A stretch of DNA of 23,112 bases from a virus, in IMG/VR virus record IMGVR_UViG_3300017788_001699, positions 1 through 23,112 of that record; one strand, written 5' to 3'. The notes beneath the pieces are model-generated. The model did no database searches. It was not told the DNA's origin and saw nothing but the letters and a program-made list of their open reading frames with translations. The stretch's first letter is position 1. Every line of letters starts with the position of its first letter. Made by a program: the position numbers and the translations under genes. This document shows positions 1-6,406 of the stretch, in pieces.

Positions 1-1
1 T

Positions 2-379
2 AAAGAATTATATTTGAGTGGTGATTTAGATTTATCGGATGAAGATATTACATTCATTTATGAAAATGAATATGGACCAATCGAAGAAACTAATTACGAA
101 GTCACAGACCTTTTAAACGAGGCAGAATATCAGGGAAGAAAGGTACAACTTGGAAAAATTATGCAGGGTGATATTAAGAAATTTAAAGTTTATGTTAAGA
201 ATGATAAAGGAAAAGTGGTAAAAGTAAATTTTGGGTTTGGTGGTAAATCTGCAAAGGGTAAAGTAATGAAAATTAAAAAGAATAATCCCGAAAGAAGAAA
301 ATCATTTAGAGCTAGACACAATTGTGATAATCCAGGACCAAGATGGAAAGCAAGATATTGGGCTTGTAGAACTTGGTAA
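2..379 (+). CDS. Virion-type protein, C-terminal part (5' end outside window)
   Basis: The reading frame is open to the left edge (codons from base 2), so the gene most likely begins outside the window. A TTG at 14 is the only internal start that keeps most of the protein, and I do not trust it. The visible part is acidic at first, then strongly basic. It ends in a conserved-looking Arg/Cys/aromatic tail: RRKSFRARHNCDNP followed by WKARYWACRTW, within the last 30 residues. From memory, similar tails (RKxFRxRHxC...YWxCxxW) end assorted head-associated proteins of T4-like cyanophages and pelagiphages, so a structural or packaging-associated role is an inference. The paired Cys and His could bind metal. 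Its stop codon directly abuts the stop of the convergent dCMP deaminase gene. No clear terminator hairpin lies between them. Confidence 0.6.
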   Translation, partial: KELYLSGDLDLSDEDITFIYENEYGPIEETNYEVTDLLNEAEYQGRKVQLGKIMQGDIKKFKVYVKNDKGKVVKVNFGFGGKSAKGKVMKIKKNNPERRKSFRARHNCDNPGPRWKARYWACRTW

Positions 380-820
380 TTAATAATAATTAACAACAAC
401 CCCACATTCAAGGAGAAGTTGGAGTGATTTCTTTTGAGATTCTTCCCACTTCTCCTTATTTTTTGTGGTACATACCTCTTTACAGTAAACAGTTTTAATT
501 CCACTATTTACTATACCCCTAGCACAGTCCATACATGGTAACCCTGAAGTAAGATATATTGTAGAACCTTTTAGTGGTGTCCCTACACGAGCTGCGTTAT
601 AAATTGCATTACGTTCCGCATGTTCAAACCAGAAGTATTTTTCAGGTCTTTCCTGACGTTCTAATTTAGAATCATCCATTCCCCTTGGAAATGAATTATA
701 ACCCGTAGAAAGGACCTCATTATCCTCTCCAACGATAACTGCACCAATCTGTGTAGACCGGTCTTTTGATTTAAGTTTAACTTGTTCTGCTAATCCTAAA
801 AAATATTCTATCCAATTCAT
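380..820 (-). CDS. dCMP/cytidine deaminase family protein
   Basis: This 146-residue zinc-dependent deaminase probably converts dCMP to dUMP, feeding thymidylate synthesis during phage DNA replication in the cytoplasm. The zinc site is intact: HAE at residues 67-69 (zinc-binding His, catalytic Glu) and PCMDC at 95-99 (two zinc-binding Cys). The early motif GYNSFPRGMDD (40-50) is typical of the deoxycytidylate deaminase branch rather than tRNA or guanine deaminases. Length is normal for a single-domain phage enzyme. The ATG overlaps the TGA of the upstream gene (ATGA), implying translational coupling. The motifs do not settle dCMP versus a related nucleotide as substrate. Confidence is high for the family and moderate for the exact substrate. 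Confidence 0.9.
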   Translation of the reverse strand: MNWIEYFLGLAEQVKLKSKDRSTQIGAVIVGEDNEVLSTGYNSFPRGMDDSKLERQERPEKYFWFEHAERNAIYNAARVGTPLKGSTIYLTSGLPCMDCARGIVNSGIKTVYCKEVCTTKNKEKWEESQKKSLQLLLECGVVVNYY

Positions 821-1131
821 ATCAATTTGTTAGGTACCCAATACCAAACTCTATTTTCAGAGTATCGATTTAAGGATTTACCTTCTTTTTTTTCTATTAT
901 TCTACTCACTTGTAAAAGATGTTCTCTATTCCTCAAGTCTATTCCTACATTATAACCTTCACCATCTTTAATGTAAATGGTTTCTCTCTGTGGTTCACGA
1001 TATTTTCCCTCGTCATATAGAATTAACATTTTAACCATTTCGTCCTTTTTCATTTTACACTCAATACCTCTTTGATGTATGAGTTTCTGAAGGACATCTA
1101 ACCTTAGTTTACTATAATCTATTTCCGACAT
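817..1131 (-). CDS. Small SAP-like domain protein
   Basis: About 104 residues starting at the ATG at 1131. A longer frame from a TTG at 1167 exists, but a good Bacteroidota promoter (-7 element at 1144-1137) lies inside that extension, so the downstream ATG is preferred. Residues about 5-40 (LRLDVLQKLIHQRGIECKMK, then KDEMVKMLI) resemble a SAP/HeH helix-extension-helix fold, which commonly binds nucleic acid. The C-terminal half has Lys/Arg and aromatic residues and ends in RVWYWVPNKLI; I do not recognise it. The gene overlaps the dCMP deaminase start by 4 bases and lies just downstream of the gp23 terminator, so the two form a small separately promoted unit. A DNA- or RNA-binding accessory role is inferred only. 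Confidence 0.7.
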   Translation of the reverse strand: MSEIDYSKLRLDVLQKLIHQRGIECKMKKDEMVKMLILYDEGKYREPQRETIYIKDGEGYNVGIDLRNREHLLQVSRIIEKKEGKSLNRYSENRVWYWVPNKLI

Positions 1132-1136
1132 AGAAG

Positions 1137-1168
1137 CAAAAATAAAGAATAATTTGGAATATACCAAA
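1137..1168 (-). promoter_or_regulatory. Bacteroidota-type promoter for the SAP-like/dCMP deaminase pair
   Basis: On the minus strand TTTG (1168-1165) is followed by 20 nt and TATTTTTG (1144-1137), a full match to TAnnTTTG. Transcription would start only a few bases before the ATG at 1131, giving an almost leaderless mRNA. It lies immediately downstream of the gp23 terminator. Confidence 0.6.
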
Positions 1169-1169
1169 A

Positions 1170-1203
1170 ATAAAAAACCCCCGATTTCTCGAGGGTTTTT
1201 ATA
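1170..1203 (-). terminator. Rho-independent terminator after gp23
   Basis: The arms AAAAACCC (1173-1180) and GGGTTTTT (1193-1200) pair, extended inward by CGA/TCG across one mismatch, with a TTTC loop. On the minus strand the hairpin is followed by a T-rich tract. It sits 14 bases past the gp23 stop and would insulate the abundant capsid transcript from the genes beyond. Confidence 0.85.
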
Positions 1204-1217
1204 TATTAAGACAATGA

Positions 1218-2945
1218 TTATCTTAAAGTGTCCAAACTGAATGTAGTCAAACCTTTTACATCAATCACACCAAAGTAACGGTTGTTAACCATCTTCTTAG
1301 CGTATCTAGTCATGATACCCTTGATTGGAGTGAAGTTGAAAGGATTATACATTGTTGGAGTCAATTGTAAAGGCACATACGGTGCGTAAATGTAACCAGC
1401 GTCTAACAATGACTTACCTTTGTGACCGATAAGGATTTTACCAGATGGGAAGTAAGGATCACGATAAACTTGATATCTACCTGCAATTGAACCAATTTTC
1501 TCAATACCCATGTTGTACTGATCTTGCTCAGGATGAGCGTTTGATACGTGGAAATACTCTAAATCATCGAATACTGCAGATACTTCTGAAGAACAAACGA
1601 TCCAGTTAGCACCACCTCTCAAAGTAGTTTTATGGATTTGAGCTGAAACTTGGTTAATCTTAGTGATTAACGTTTGGTTCCAGTCTTTTTGAGTGTAACC
1701 TACTAAAGTAGCACCAGAAGCACCACCGTATTTCCACTCATTATAGTCCCACTTAGCTTTCCAAGCGGCACCTTTTCTTAAATCACGTAAGATTTCACGG
1801 TCAACCTCAGCCGCGATTTGCTCAGATAACAATGCAGTTAACTCAGCTTCAGCGTCGATGTTGTGGAATGCACTTACGTCTTGAGCCAATTCAGGAGACC
1901 AGCTAGCTCTTAACTTTCTTTCAGTAACAGATACTGTTACAGAAGATAAGTCGAAAGATACTTCACCGATTTCTTCTTCAAACTCAAGTGTTTCGTATTG
2001 ACGATAAGTAATTACGAAGTCAGCACCAATTAGTGTTGAACCTGCAACTGTATGGTCTGAGAAACCTGCACTTGAAGAATAGGTTTGAAGGTCTATGTTT
2101 AAATAGATTGCACCTTCTTCATCACAAATGTCATCAAATCTGCTTAGACCTGAACCACCTTTTTGACCATACTCAACAATACCTTTACCGTATTTTTGAG
2201 TTACGATATTGAATGGTAAAGAAGCACCAGACTGAACTTGTGCAGAAGAAACTTGTAATGAAGCTAAGAACTCTTCAGTATCCATTTCATTACCGTTTGC
2301 ACCACTTAATTTACCTTGACCGGTTTTTGTAAAACCAGTTACTTTCAAGATTACACTTGATAAAGTGCTACCTGTTGCATGAACAACAGCAGCACCAGCA
2401 TCACCATTTGAGAATGAGTGAAGAGAAGTACCAGTTAAAGAGATTGAACTGAAAGCTCCTTTTGAGTAATCGAACAAACCTTGGTCTGCGTCGTCACCAC
2501 CTTCGTAGAAACGATCATAAAGACTTCTTGGTTCTGAGTTATAACCTGCAGTTACTGCGTCGGTTGTGTTAGGATATCCGAATGGTGCATAGTGTGCTCC
2601 ACTGCTTCTTTCCTGAATTTTAGGTACAAAATAGAACAATTTACCGATTGGTAAGTTCATTGCTTGTACTGATACGATGTCGTTTGCTAACAACTTAGAG
2701 AAAACACGACGGATGATTGGGAATACCACTGTCTCGAAAGAACCACTAGCATCAGAAACTGCTGCTTCGTTGATTAAATAAGACGCTTGGTTTTCATACA
2801 ACTGTGCGATGTTATCTTTTTGGTGACCCTCTAATCCTTCAAGGAATCCGAGGTCATCCCATTTTTTAATGGTATCTTCTTTGATAACACGAAGGTGCTT
2901 AAGACCGATGTTACCAACCATACCTGATTCTAATAATGCTCCCAT
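1218..2945 (-). CDS. 23: Major capsid protein, T4 gp23-like
   Basis: This 575-residue protein forms the hexameric lattice of the phage head. The N-terminal arm (1-60) is followed by the gp23-type region RRVFSKLLANDIVSVQAMN and IGKLFYFVP (about 79-108). The C-terminus has the characteristic TRYAKKMVNNRYFGVIDV stretch. A likely prohead-protease site, INE|AAV, lies after Glu60, close to where T4 gp23 is cut (residue 65), so the mature chain would be about 515 residues. The middle section (about 110-330), rich in Gly/Ser/Thr, differs from T4 and may be an insertion or surface domain. It lies directly downstream of the scaffold and protease genes, as in T4, and ends at a strong terminator. The leader before the ATG is A-rich with no Shine-Dalgarno sequence. 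Assignment is secure. Confidence 0.95.
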   Translation of the reverse strand: MGALLESGMVGNIGLKHLRVIKEDTIKKWDDLGFLEGLEGHQKDNIAQLYENQASYLINEAAVSDASGSFETVVFPIIRRVFSKLLANDIVSVQAMNLPIGKLFYFVPKIQERSSGAHYAPFGYPNTTDAVTAGYNSEPRSLYDRFYEGGDDADQGLFDYSKGAFSSISLTGTSLHSFSNGDAGAAVVHATGSTLSSVILKVTGFTKTGQGKLSGANGNEMDTEEFLASLQVSSAQVQSGASLPFNIVTQKYGKGIVEYGQKGGSGLSRFDDICDEEGAIYLNIDLQTYSSSAGFSDHTVAGSTLIGADFVITYRQYETLEFEEEIGEVSFDLSSVTVSVTERKLRASWSPELAQDVSAFHNIDAEAELTALLSEQIAAEVDREILRDLRKGAAWKAKWDYNEWKYGGASGATLVGYTQKDWNQTLITKINQVSAQIHKTTLRGGANWIVCSSEVSAVFDDLEYFHVSNAHPEQDQYNMGIEKIGSIAGRYQVYRDPYFPSGKILIGHKGKSLLDAGYIYAPYVPLQLTPTMYNPFNFTPIKGIMTRYAKKMVNNRYFGVIDVKGLTTFSLDTLR

Positions 2946-2975
2946 TTTTGTATTTTTTGGTTTTTTTATTTTTTA

Positions 2976-4148
2976 TTATTTTATTTTACTCATCAAATCT
3001 TTCATTCTCTTGAATTGTGGATTCTCATATGCTTTTGATTCCGCCAATACTTCTTGAGAACTTGATGTTTGAGGAGTTGAAGAGATTTTCTCAACTACAC
3101 TCTCAGTAACTGATTTTTTTGTGTTTAATTCAGTTTTGATTGTGTTGAACAAACCTTTAGATTCATTCATAGTTGAAACTGAATCAAATCTCTTAAGAAT
3201 ATTCAATTTCTCCTGTTTTGTTGTCGAATGTTCGGTGAATAAACGAGTAGCATACGCAAGATTTGCGTTAAACACTGCAACTTCATTAAGTTTCTCTTTG
3301 AATAATACTAACGCTTTCTTATATTCAGAGTTTTGTTTTTTCAAAGTTTCAACTTCTTCGTTCATTTCCTTACGACCAGATTTGTATTTTTTACCTTGGT
3401 TCGCAGGTTTTCTTACGTCGTTAGCGAATGTTCTAGCCGCTTCTGTTGCTTCCACTTCTTTTGGTTCTTCACCTTCAGATGTTTCTCCTTCAGAATCTTC
3501 TTCATCTAACTCGATTTCATAGATTGCTTCTTCATCGGCTTTTACTTCTTCTTCAACCTCAGAATCACCTTCTTCGTCAAGTTTAATGATATACTCATCA
3601 CCATTCATGTCCAATTCAATATCGTCTCCGTCTTTCTTAACAACAATACCATCTTCTGGTTTCATTGCCTTGAATACTTTTAATACTTCATCGTCAGATG
3701 CACCTGTCATATCCATAACATCGTCATCATCAGATGGCATATCTCCCATACCCATATCATCAGATGGTTCTGGCATTTCTTCACCATCTTCTGAGTCCAT
3801 AGAATCGATACCTTTCATTGGATCTTCATTATCGAGGTCGTCTATATTTTCTTCATCATCCCCAGCCTCATCTTCAGATTCTTCATCATCAGATTCGTCT
3901 TCAGGTTGTTCAGACACATCTTTTTCCTCTTCTTTAGGTTCATCGGACTCTTTAACGTCTTTCATAGGAGGAACATCCCCCTCAGACACCTCTTCGTCTT
4001 TTTGACCCTCTTCTTCTGACTCTTTCAGCAATTCATTAAGTTCTTCCTTCATAGTAGAAGCAAGTATACCTTTTGCATTTTGCTTAACTGCTTCTTCAAG
4101 TGTTTGTACTTGAAGTAACGCTTGTTCTAAAATTGATTTTTCAGTCAT
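2976..4148 (-). CDS. 22: Prohead core scaffolding protein, gp22-like
   Basis: This 390-residue protein should form the internal core on which the capsid assembles, and then be degraded by the gp21 protease. The order is: helical N-terminus (1-50), a very acidic disordered section (about 50-230) built mostly of Asp/Glu/Ser, then a basic linker and a long helical C-terminal half (about 250-390) likely to form coiled coil. The stretch LKEKLNEVAVFNANLAYATR is the kind of segment conserved in T4-like scaffolds. A candidate cleavage site LAE|S lies near the C-terminus. Position between protease and capsid genes supports the call strongly. The acidic insert is much longer than in T4 gp22 (269 residues). 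Confidence 0.88.
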   Translation of the reverse strand: MTEKSILEQALLQVQTLEEAVKQNAKGILASTMKEELNELLKESEEEGQKDEEVSEGDVPPMKDVKESDEPKEEEKDVSEQPEDESDDEESEDEAGDDEENIDDLDNEDPMKGIDSMDSEDGEEMPEPSDDMGMGDMPSDDDDVMDMTGASDDEVLKVFKAMKPEDGIVVKKDGDDIELDMNGDEYIIKLDEEGDSEVEEEVKADEEAIYEIELDEEDSEGETSEGEEPKEVEATEAARTFANDVRKPANQGKKYKSGRKEMNEEVETLKKQNSEYKKALVLFKEKLNEVAVFNANLAYATRLFTEHSTTKQEKLNILKRFDSVSTMNESKGLFNTIKTELNTKKSVTESVVEKISSTPQTSSSQEVLAESKAYENPQFKRMKDLMSKIK

Positions 4149-4167
4149 TTGATTTGTTTTATTATCT

Positions 4168-4175
4168 TATAAATA
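4168..4175 (-). promoter_or_regulatory. TATTTATA octamer upstream of gp22
   Basis: The minus strand reads TATTTATA, 19 bases before the gp22 ATG. The same octamer precedes gp21, the first gene of the head module, and the KTSC gene. It is a candidate phage-specific (late) promoter core. On its own this copy is weak evidence, because the DNA is AT-rich. Confidence 0.3.
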
Positions 4176-4229
4176 TTATGATTTTATAAAAAAATCGAGC
4201 TGTTATTATTAAAAACAGAATAAAACTTT

Positions 4230-4913
4230 TTATTTAGATAAAAATCTATCTAAATTTCCCATAAGTTTTCTCATTCTATTGTCAACAATTGGTTTTTCTT
4301 CTAAGGATTCTTGGTATTGGTCTCTTTCAGATGGGTCTAAAAAAATATAAGCACCCGGTGTGGACGGTGAAGAGACTAAATCAAAACACACCAATTCAAA
4401 ATCTTCTTGTACAACATTTTGACCTTTTACGTTTTTTAAAGAACCCACACCACGAGAGGAAATACCCAATGTAGCACCATTCATTATCAACATGGCCGCT
4501 TGATCACCTTTAGTAGATACTATACCCATTTTTTTCCAACCAGGTGATGTAAACAATTTAATTTTACCCATTAACATTTTACCATCCCACCAAGTTTCCA
4601 TAATAGAATGAGAAACCCTATCGAGATCAATTAGTGAAGATGATGGGTGATTTAATTCATTAAGAGCCCCTCCCTTTTTAATAATATTTTGGTATTTTTC
4701 ATTTTCTCTTTTAAGAATAATCTCAGGATATATTCTCCCATTTTTGTTTGGGGTATCGTATTTTTGTAAAACAGCATAAAGAATAAGGTCTTCAGAGAAG
4801 TCCATATTCTTCATTTCAGAAATAATTTTCTTATTATCGTCAGGTGAAACATGACCGGCATCATACTCAATCAAAATTCCTTTGCCGGTTTCATTTGGTC
4901 CTAATATCTTCAT
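4230..4913 (-). CDS. 21: Prohead maturation protease, gp21-like
   Basis: This 227-residue serine protease matures the prohead by cutting capsid and core proteins after (I/L)xE motifs. The fold resembles the herpesvirus-type assemblin family. The catalytic His is most likely His89 in GGALNELNHPSS. The nucleophile is in LGISSRGVGS (Ser152 or Ser153). Asp178 in CFDLVSSPS follows the usual spacing and sequence. An early motif, NKNGRIYP (57-63), is typical of phage prohead proteases. Length is close to T4 gp21 (212). It sits between a small unknown gene and the scaffold, matching T4 order 21-22-23. The gene is preceded by the extended TATTTATA element at 4934-4953. High confidence. Confidence 0.93.
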   Translation of the reverse strand: MKILGPNETGKGILIEYDAGHVSPDDNKKIISEMKNMDFSEDLILYAVLQKYDTPNKNGRIYPEIILKRENEKYQNIIKKGGALNELNHPSSSLIDLDRVSHSIMETWWDGKMLMGKIKLFTSPGWKKMGIVSTKGDQAAMLIMNGATLGISSRGVGSLKNVKGQNVVQEDFELVCFDLVSSPSTPGAYIFLDPSERDQYQESLEEKPIVDNRMRKLMGNLDRFLSK

Positions 4914-4933
4914 TTATATAATTAATTATACTA

Positions 4934-4953
4934 TATAAATACATCGATATATA
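4934..4953 (-). promoter_or_regulatory. Extended TATTTATA element upstream of gp21
   Basis: On the plus strand TATAAATACATCGATATATA; only one base differs over 20 from the element at 13599-13618, which precedes the first gene of the head module. On the transcribed (minus) strand the core is TATTTATA, 20 bases before the gp21 ATG. It is a candidate late promoter or regulator site, inferred from repetition and position. Confidence 0.5.
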
Positions 4954-4955
4954 AG

Positions 4956-5381
4956 TTATTTTTTGTTTTTATTAAAGTTGAATAAGTTTTTATCAGATAA
5001 ACCCGTTTCTACTATCCTTTCAATAATGTCCTTGACTAATGATTTGGTATTTTTTGATTTAACATCAAATTGCTTTTCAATAAACAAAGTGACCTCTAAA
5101 TTCATAAAAGATCTTTTTTCAATCTTTATACCTCTCGTCTTTATGTCTAAATCCACAATACATTGCGGTTTAAAATTTTCGTTTTTTAAATTATAAACCA
5201 TCTCTTTAATTGTTCTTCTTGTTTTGTTTATTAGATAGTCAAAATCGTCTTCATTGTTTTCTGGTTGAACCCAAGAATTAAGTTTTAGATATATTGTTTT
5301 TAAATTTTTAAAATCTACTGTACCATATCCAATTTTAACATTCCTGTAATCTCCTAATGAGATGTACTTTCCGTTTTTCAT
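4956..5381 (-). CDS. Unknown head-module protein (141 aa)
   Basis: I do not recognise this protein. It is 141 residues, mildly basic, with no signal peptide or membrane segment. The N-terminal half (about 8-60) looks beta-rich, with VKIGYGTVDF and LKTIYLKLNSWVQP. The remainder alternates helix (NKTRRTIKEMVYNL) and strand (RGIKIEKRSFMNLEVTLFIE), and the tail is Asn/Lys-rich. In T4 the slot between portal and protease holds gp67 and gp68, small prohead core proteins; T4 gp68 is also 141 residues. I see no convincing sequence match, so a core or assembly role is only positional. The gene begins about 100 bases from the divergent bS21 gene. Confidence 0.7.
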   Translation of the reverse strand: MKNGKYISLGDYRNVKIGYGTVDFKNLKTIYLKLNSWVQPENNEDDFDYLINKTRRTIKEMVYNLKNENFKPQCIVDLDIKTRGIKIEKRSFMNLEVTLFIEKQFDVKSKNTKSLVKDIIERIVETGLSDKNLFNFNKNKK

Positions 5382-5436
5382 TACTTTATTACATATTTCA
5401 TAATTTTATGGTGTAAATAAAAAATAAATAAAATTA

Positions 5437-5467
5437 TTTGAAATAAAAAATATTTTCAGTATATTTT
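5437..5467 (+). promoter_or_regulatory. Promoter for the bS21 gene
   Basis: TTTG (5437-5440), a 19-nt spacer and TATATTTT (5460-5467) match the Bacteroidota consensus except for the final G. The predicted leader is about a dozen bases, purely A/T apart from one C, with no Shine-Dalgarno sequence. Confidence 0.5.
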
Positions 5468-5484
5468 TAATATACTTATATATT

Positions 5485-5670
5485 ATGTTAATAGTAAACG
5501 TCGATAAAAGTATTGAGTACGCTTTGAAACTTTATAAGAGTAAAGTTCAAAAGACAAAACAAATTCAAAAACTCAGAGAGAGACAAGAATTTGTAAAACC
5601 TTCAGTAAAAAGAAGGGAAGAAATAATGAAAGCTCAATATGTTGAAAAAATCAAAAATGGTCTTGACTAA
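5485..5670 (+). CDS. rpsU: Ribosomal protein bS21 homologue
   Basis: This 61-residue basic protein aligns along its whole length with small-subunit protein bS21. After a short N-terminal strand (MLIVNVDKS) comes the helix ALKLYKSKVQKT, then the signature FVKPSVKRR (36-44), equivalent to the bS21 EKP(S/T)xxR segment. The C-terminal tail has Tyr52, where Bacteroidota bS21 also carries a Tyr as I recall it. In Flavobacterium ribosomes bS21 helps mask the 16S anti-Shine-Dalgarno sequence, so a phage copy could alter initiation preference on infected-cell ribosomes; that is inference. It is the only plus-strand gene within the head module. Its last codons form half of a 14-bp palindrome shared with the convergent gene. 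Confidence 0.85.
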   Translation: MLIVNVDKSIEYALKLYKSKVQKTKQIQKLRERQEFVKPSVKRREEIMKAQYVEKIKNGLD

Positions 5671-5684
5671 TCAAGACCATTTTT
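5653..5684. terminator. Bidirectional terminator formed by two coding 3' ends
   Basis: AAAAATGGTCTTGA (5653-5666) and its perfect complement (5671-5684) form a 14-bp stem with loop CTAA. A-tracts and T-tracts flank it, so it can terminate in both directions. The loop holds the stop codons of the bS21 gene (TAA, 5668-5670) and the convergent gene (TAG, 5669-5667). As a consequence both proteins end in KNGLD. Confidence 0.85.
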
Positions 5685-6404
5685 TAATTCTACTAATCTA
5701 TAGTAATTAATTCTCGAGGACTTCTTACTGTTTACCTCATCTTTGACATTACTTAATTTATATTTCATCTCTTCGTCAGATGATTCTATTAACAATGAGT
5801 CTATTTTTTTTATCAAAGATTCTTTTAACTCATTAGTTTTATATTCGAGGTCATTTGTTGGAATTGATAATATATCTTTTAAAGTTTGTTTCTGTTCTTC
5901 ACTTAAATTGTTATTATATAGAACGTTAAAATTATTCACCAAAACAGCATGTAAGAGGTTTTCATTCTGTGTATGTAAAACCTTATCGGATTCTTTAATC
6001 TCTTTCTTAGTTATTAAATGTTCGTATAATTTCTTTTTTGCAATAACTTTTTTATCTAAGTTATTCAATGTATCTTCTTCTGATAATTGGTCTAATACTG
6101 AATATAAATCATTATCCTGAACATCCACATCTTTTAGTGTTTCATTCAAAGACTTACAAAAGTCTTTAATTTTTTTTGATTTAACCTTTAACACTGATGA
6201 TAGTTCCTCAACAAATAACTTGGCAACGTCCTTATCATCAAAATACTTGTTTTCAACTTCCTCGTAAAAAAGATACATATCCTTAAAGTCTTCATTTTCT
6301 TTTATTGTTTTAAGGATTTTCTTCATCTCAGTTTTATTCTTTGATGAATAGGATTCTGTTAATTTACCTAATATTTTTGTTTTTATTTTTCCGAAACTGT
6401 TCAT
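5667..6404 (-). CDS. Probable prohead core/internal head protein
   Basis: A 245-residue, almost entirely helical, Lys/Glu-rich protein with no recognised domain. It begins with a short basic segment ending KILGKLTE|SYSS. LTE at 15-17 fits the (I/L)xE cleavage rule of T4-type prohead proteases, and removable N-terminal targeting peptides of this size are known on T4 internal head proteins. It lies 2 bases after the portal stop, in the slot that T4 uses for core proteins gp67/gp68. A core or packaged internal protein is therefore likely but unproven. Its last five residues, KNGLD, are identical to those of the convergent bS21 protein because they are encoded by opposite arms of one palindrome. 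Confidence 0.75.
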   Translation of the reverse strand: MNSFGKIKTKILGKLTESYSSKNKTEMKKILKTIKENEDFKDMYLFYEEVENKYFDDKDVAKLFVEELSSVLKVKSKKIKDFCKSLNETLKDVDVQDNDLYSVLDQLSEEDTLNNLDKKVIAKKKLYEHLITKKEIKESDKVLHTQNENLLHAVLVNNFNVLYNNNLSEEQKQTLKDILSIPTNDLEYKTNELKESLIKKIDSLLIESSDEEMKYKLSNVKDEVNSKKSSRINYYRLVELKNGLD

Positions 6405-6406
6405 TT

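Noticed and set aside
1132-1167. TTG-initiated N-terminal extension of the SAP-like gene
   Set aside because: It contains the -7 element of a good promoter and the ATG at 1131 fits better.
3586-4005. Ser-rich plus-strand frame opposite gp22
   Set aside because: It is the mirror of Asp/Glu-rich scaffold codons; Ser-only composition and lack of its own signals mark it as a shadow.
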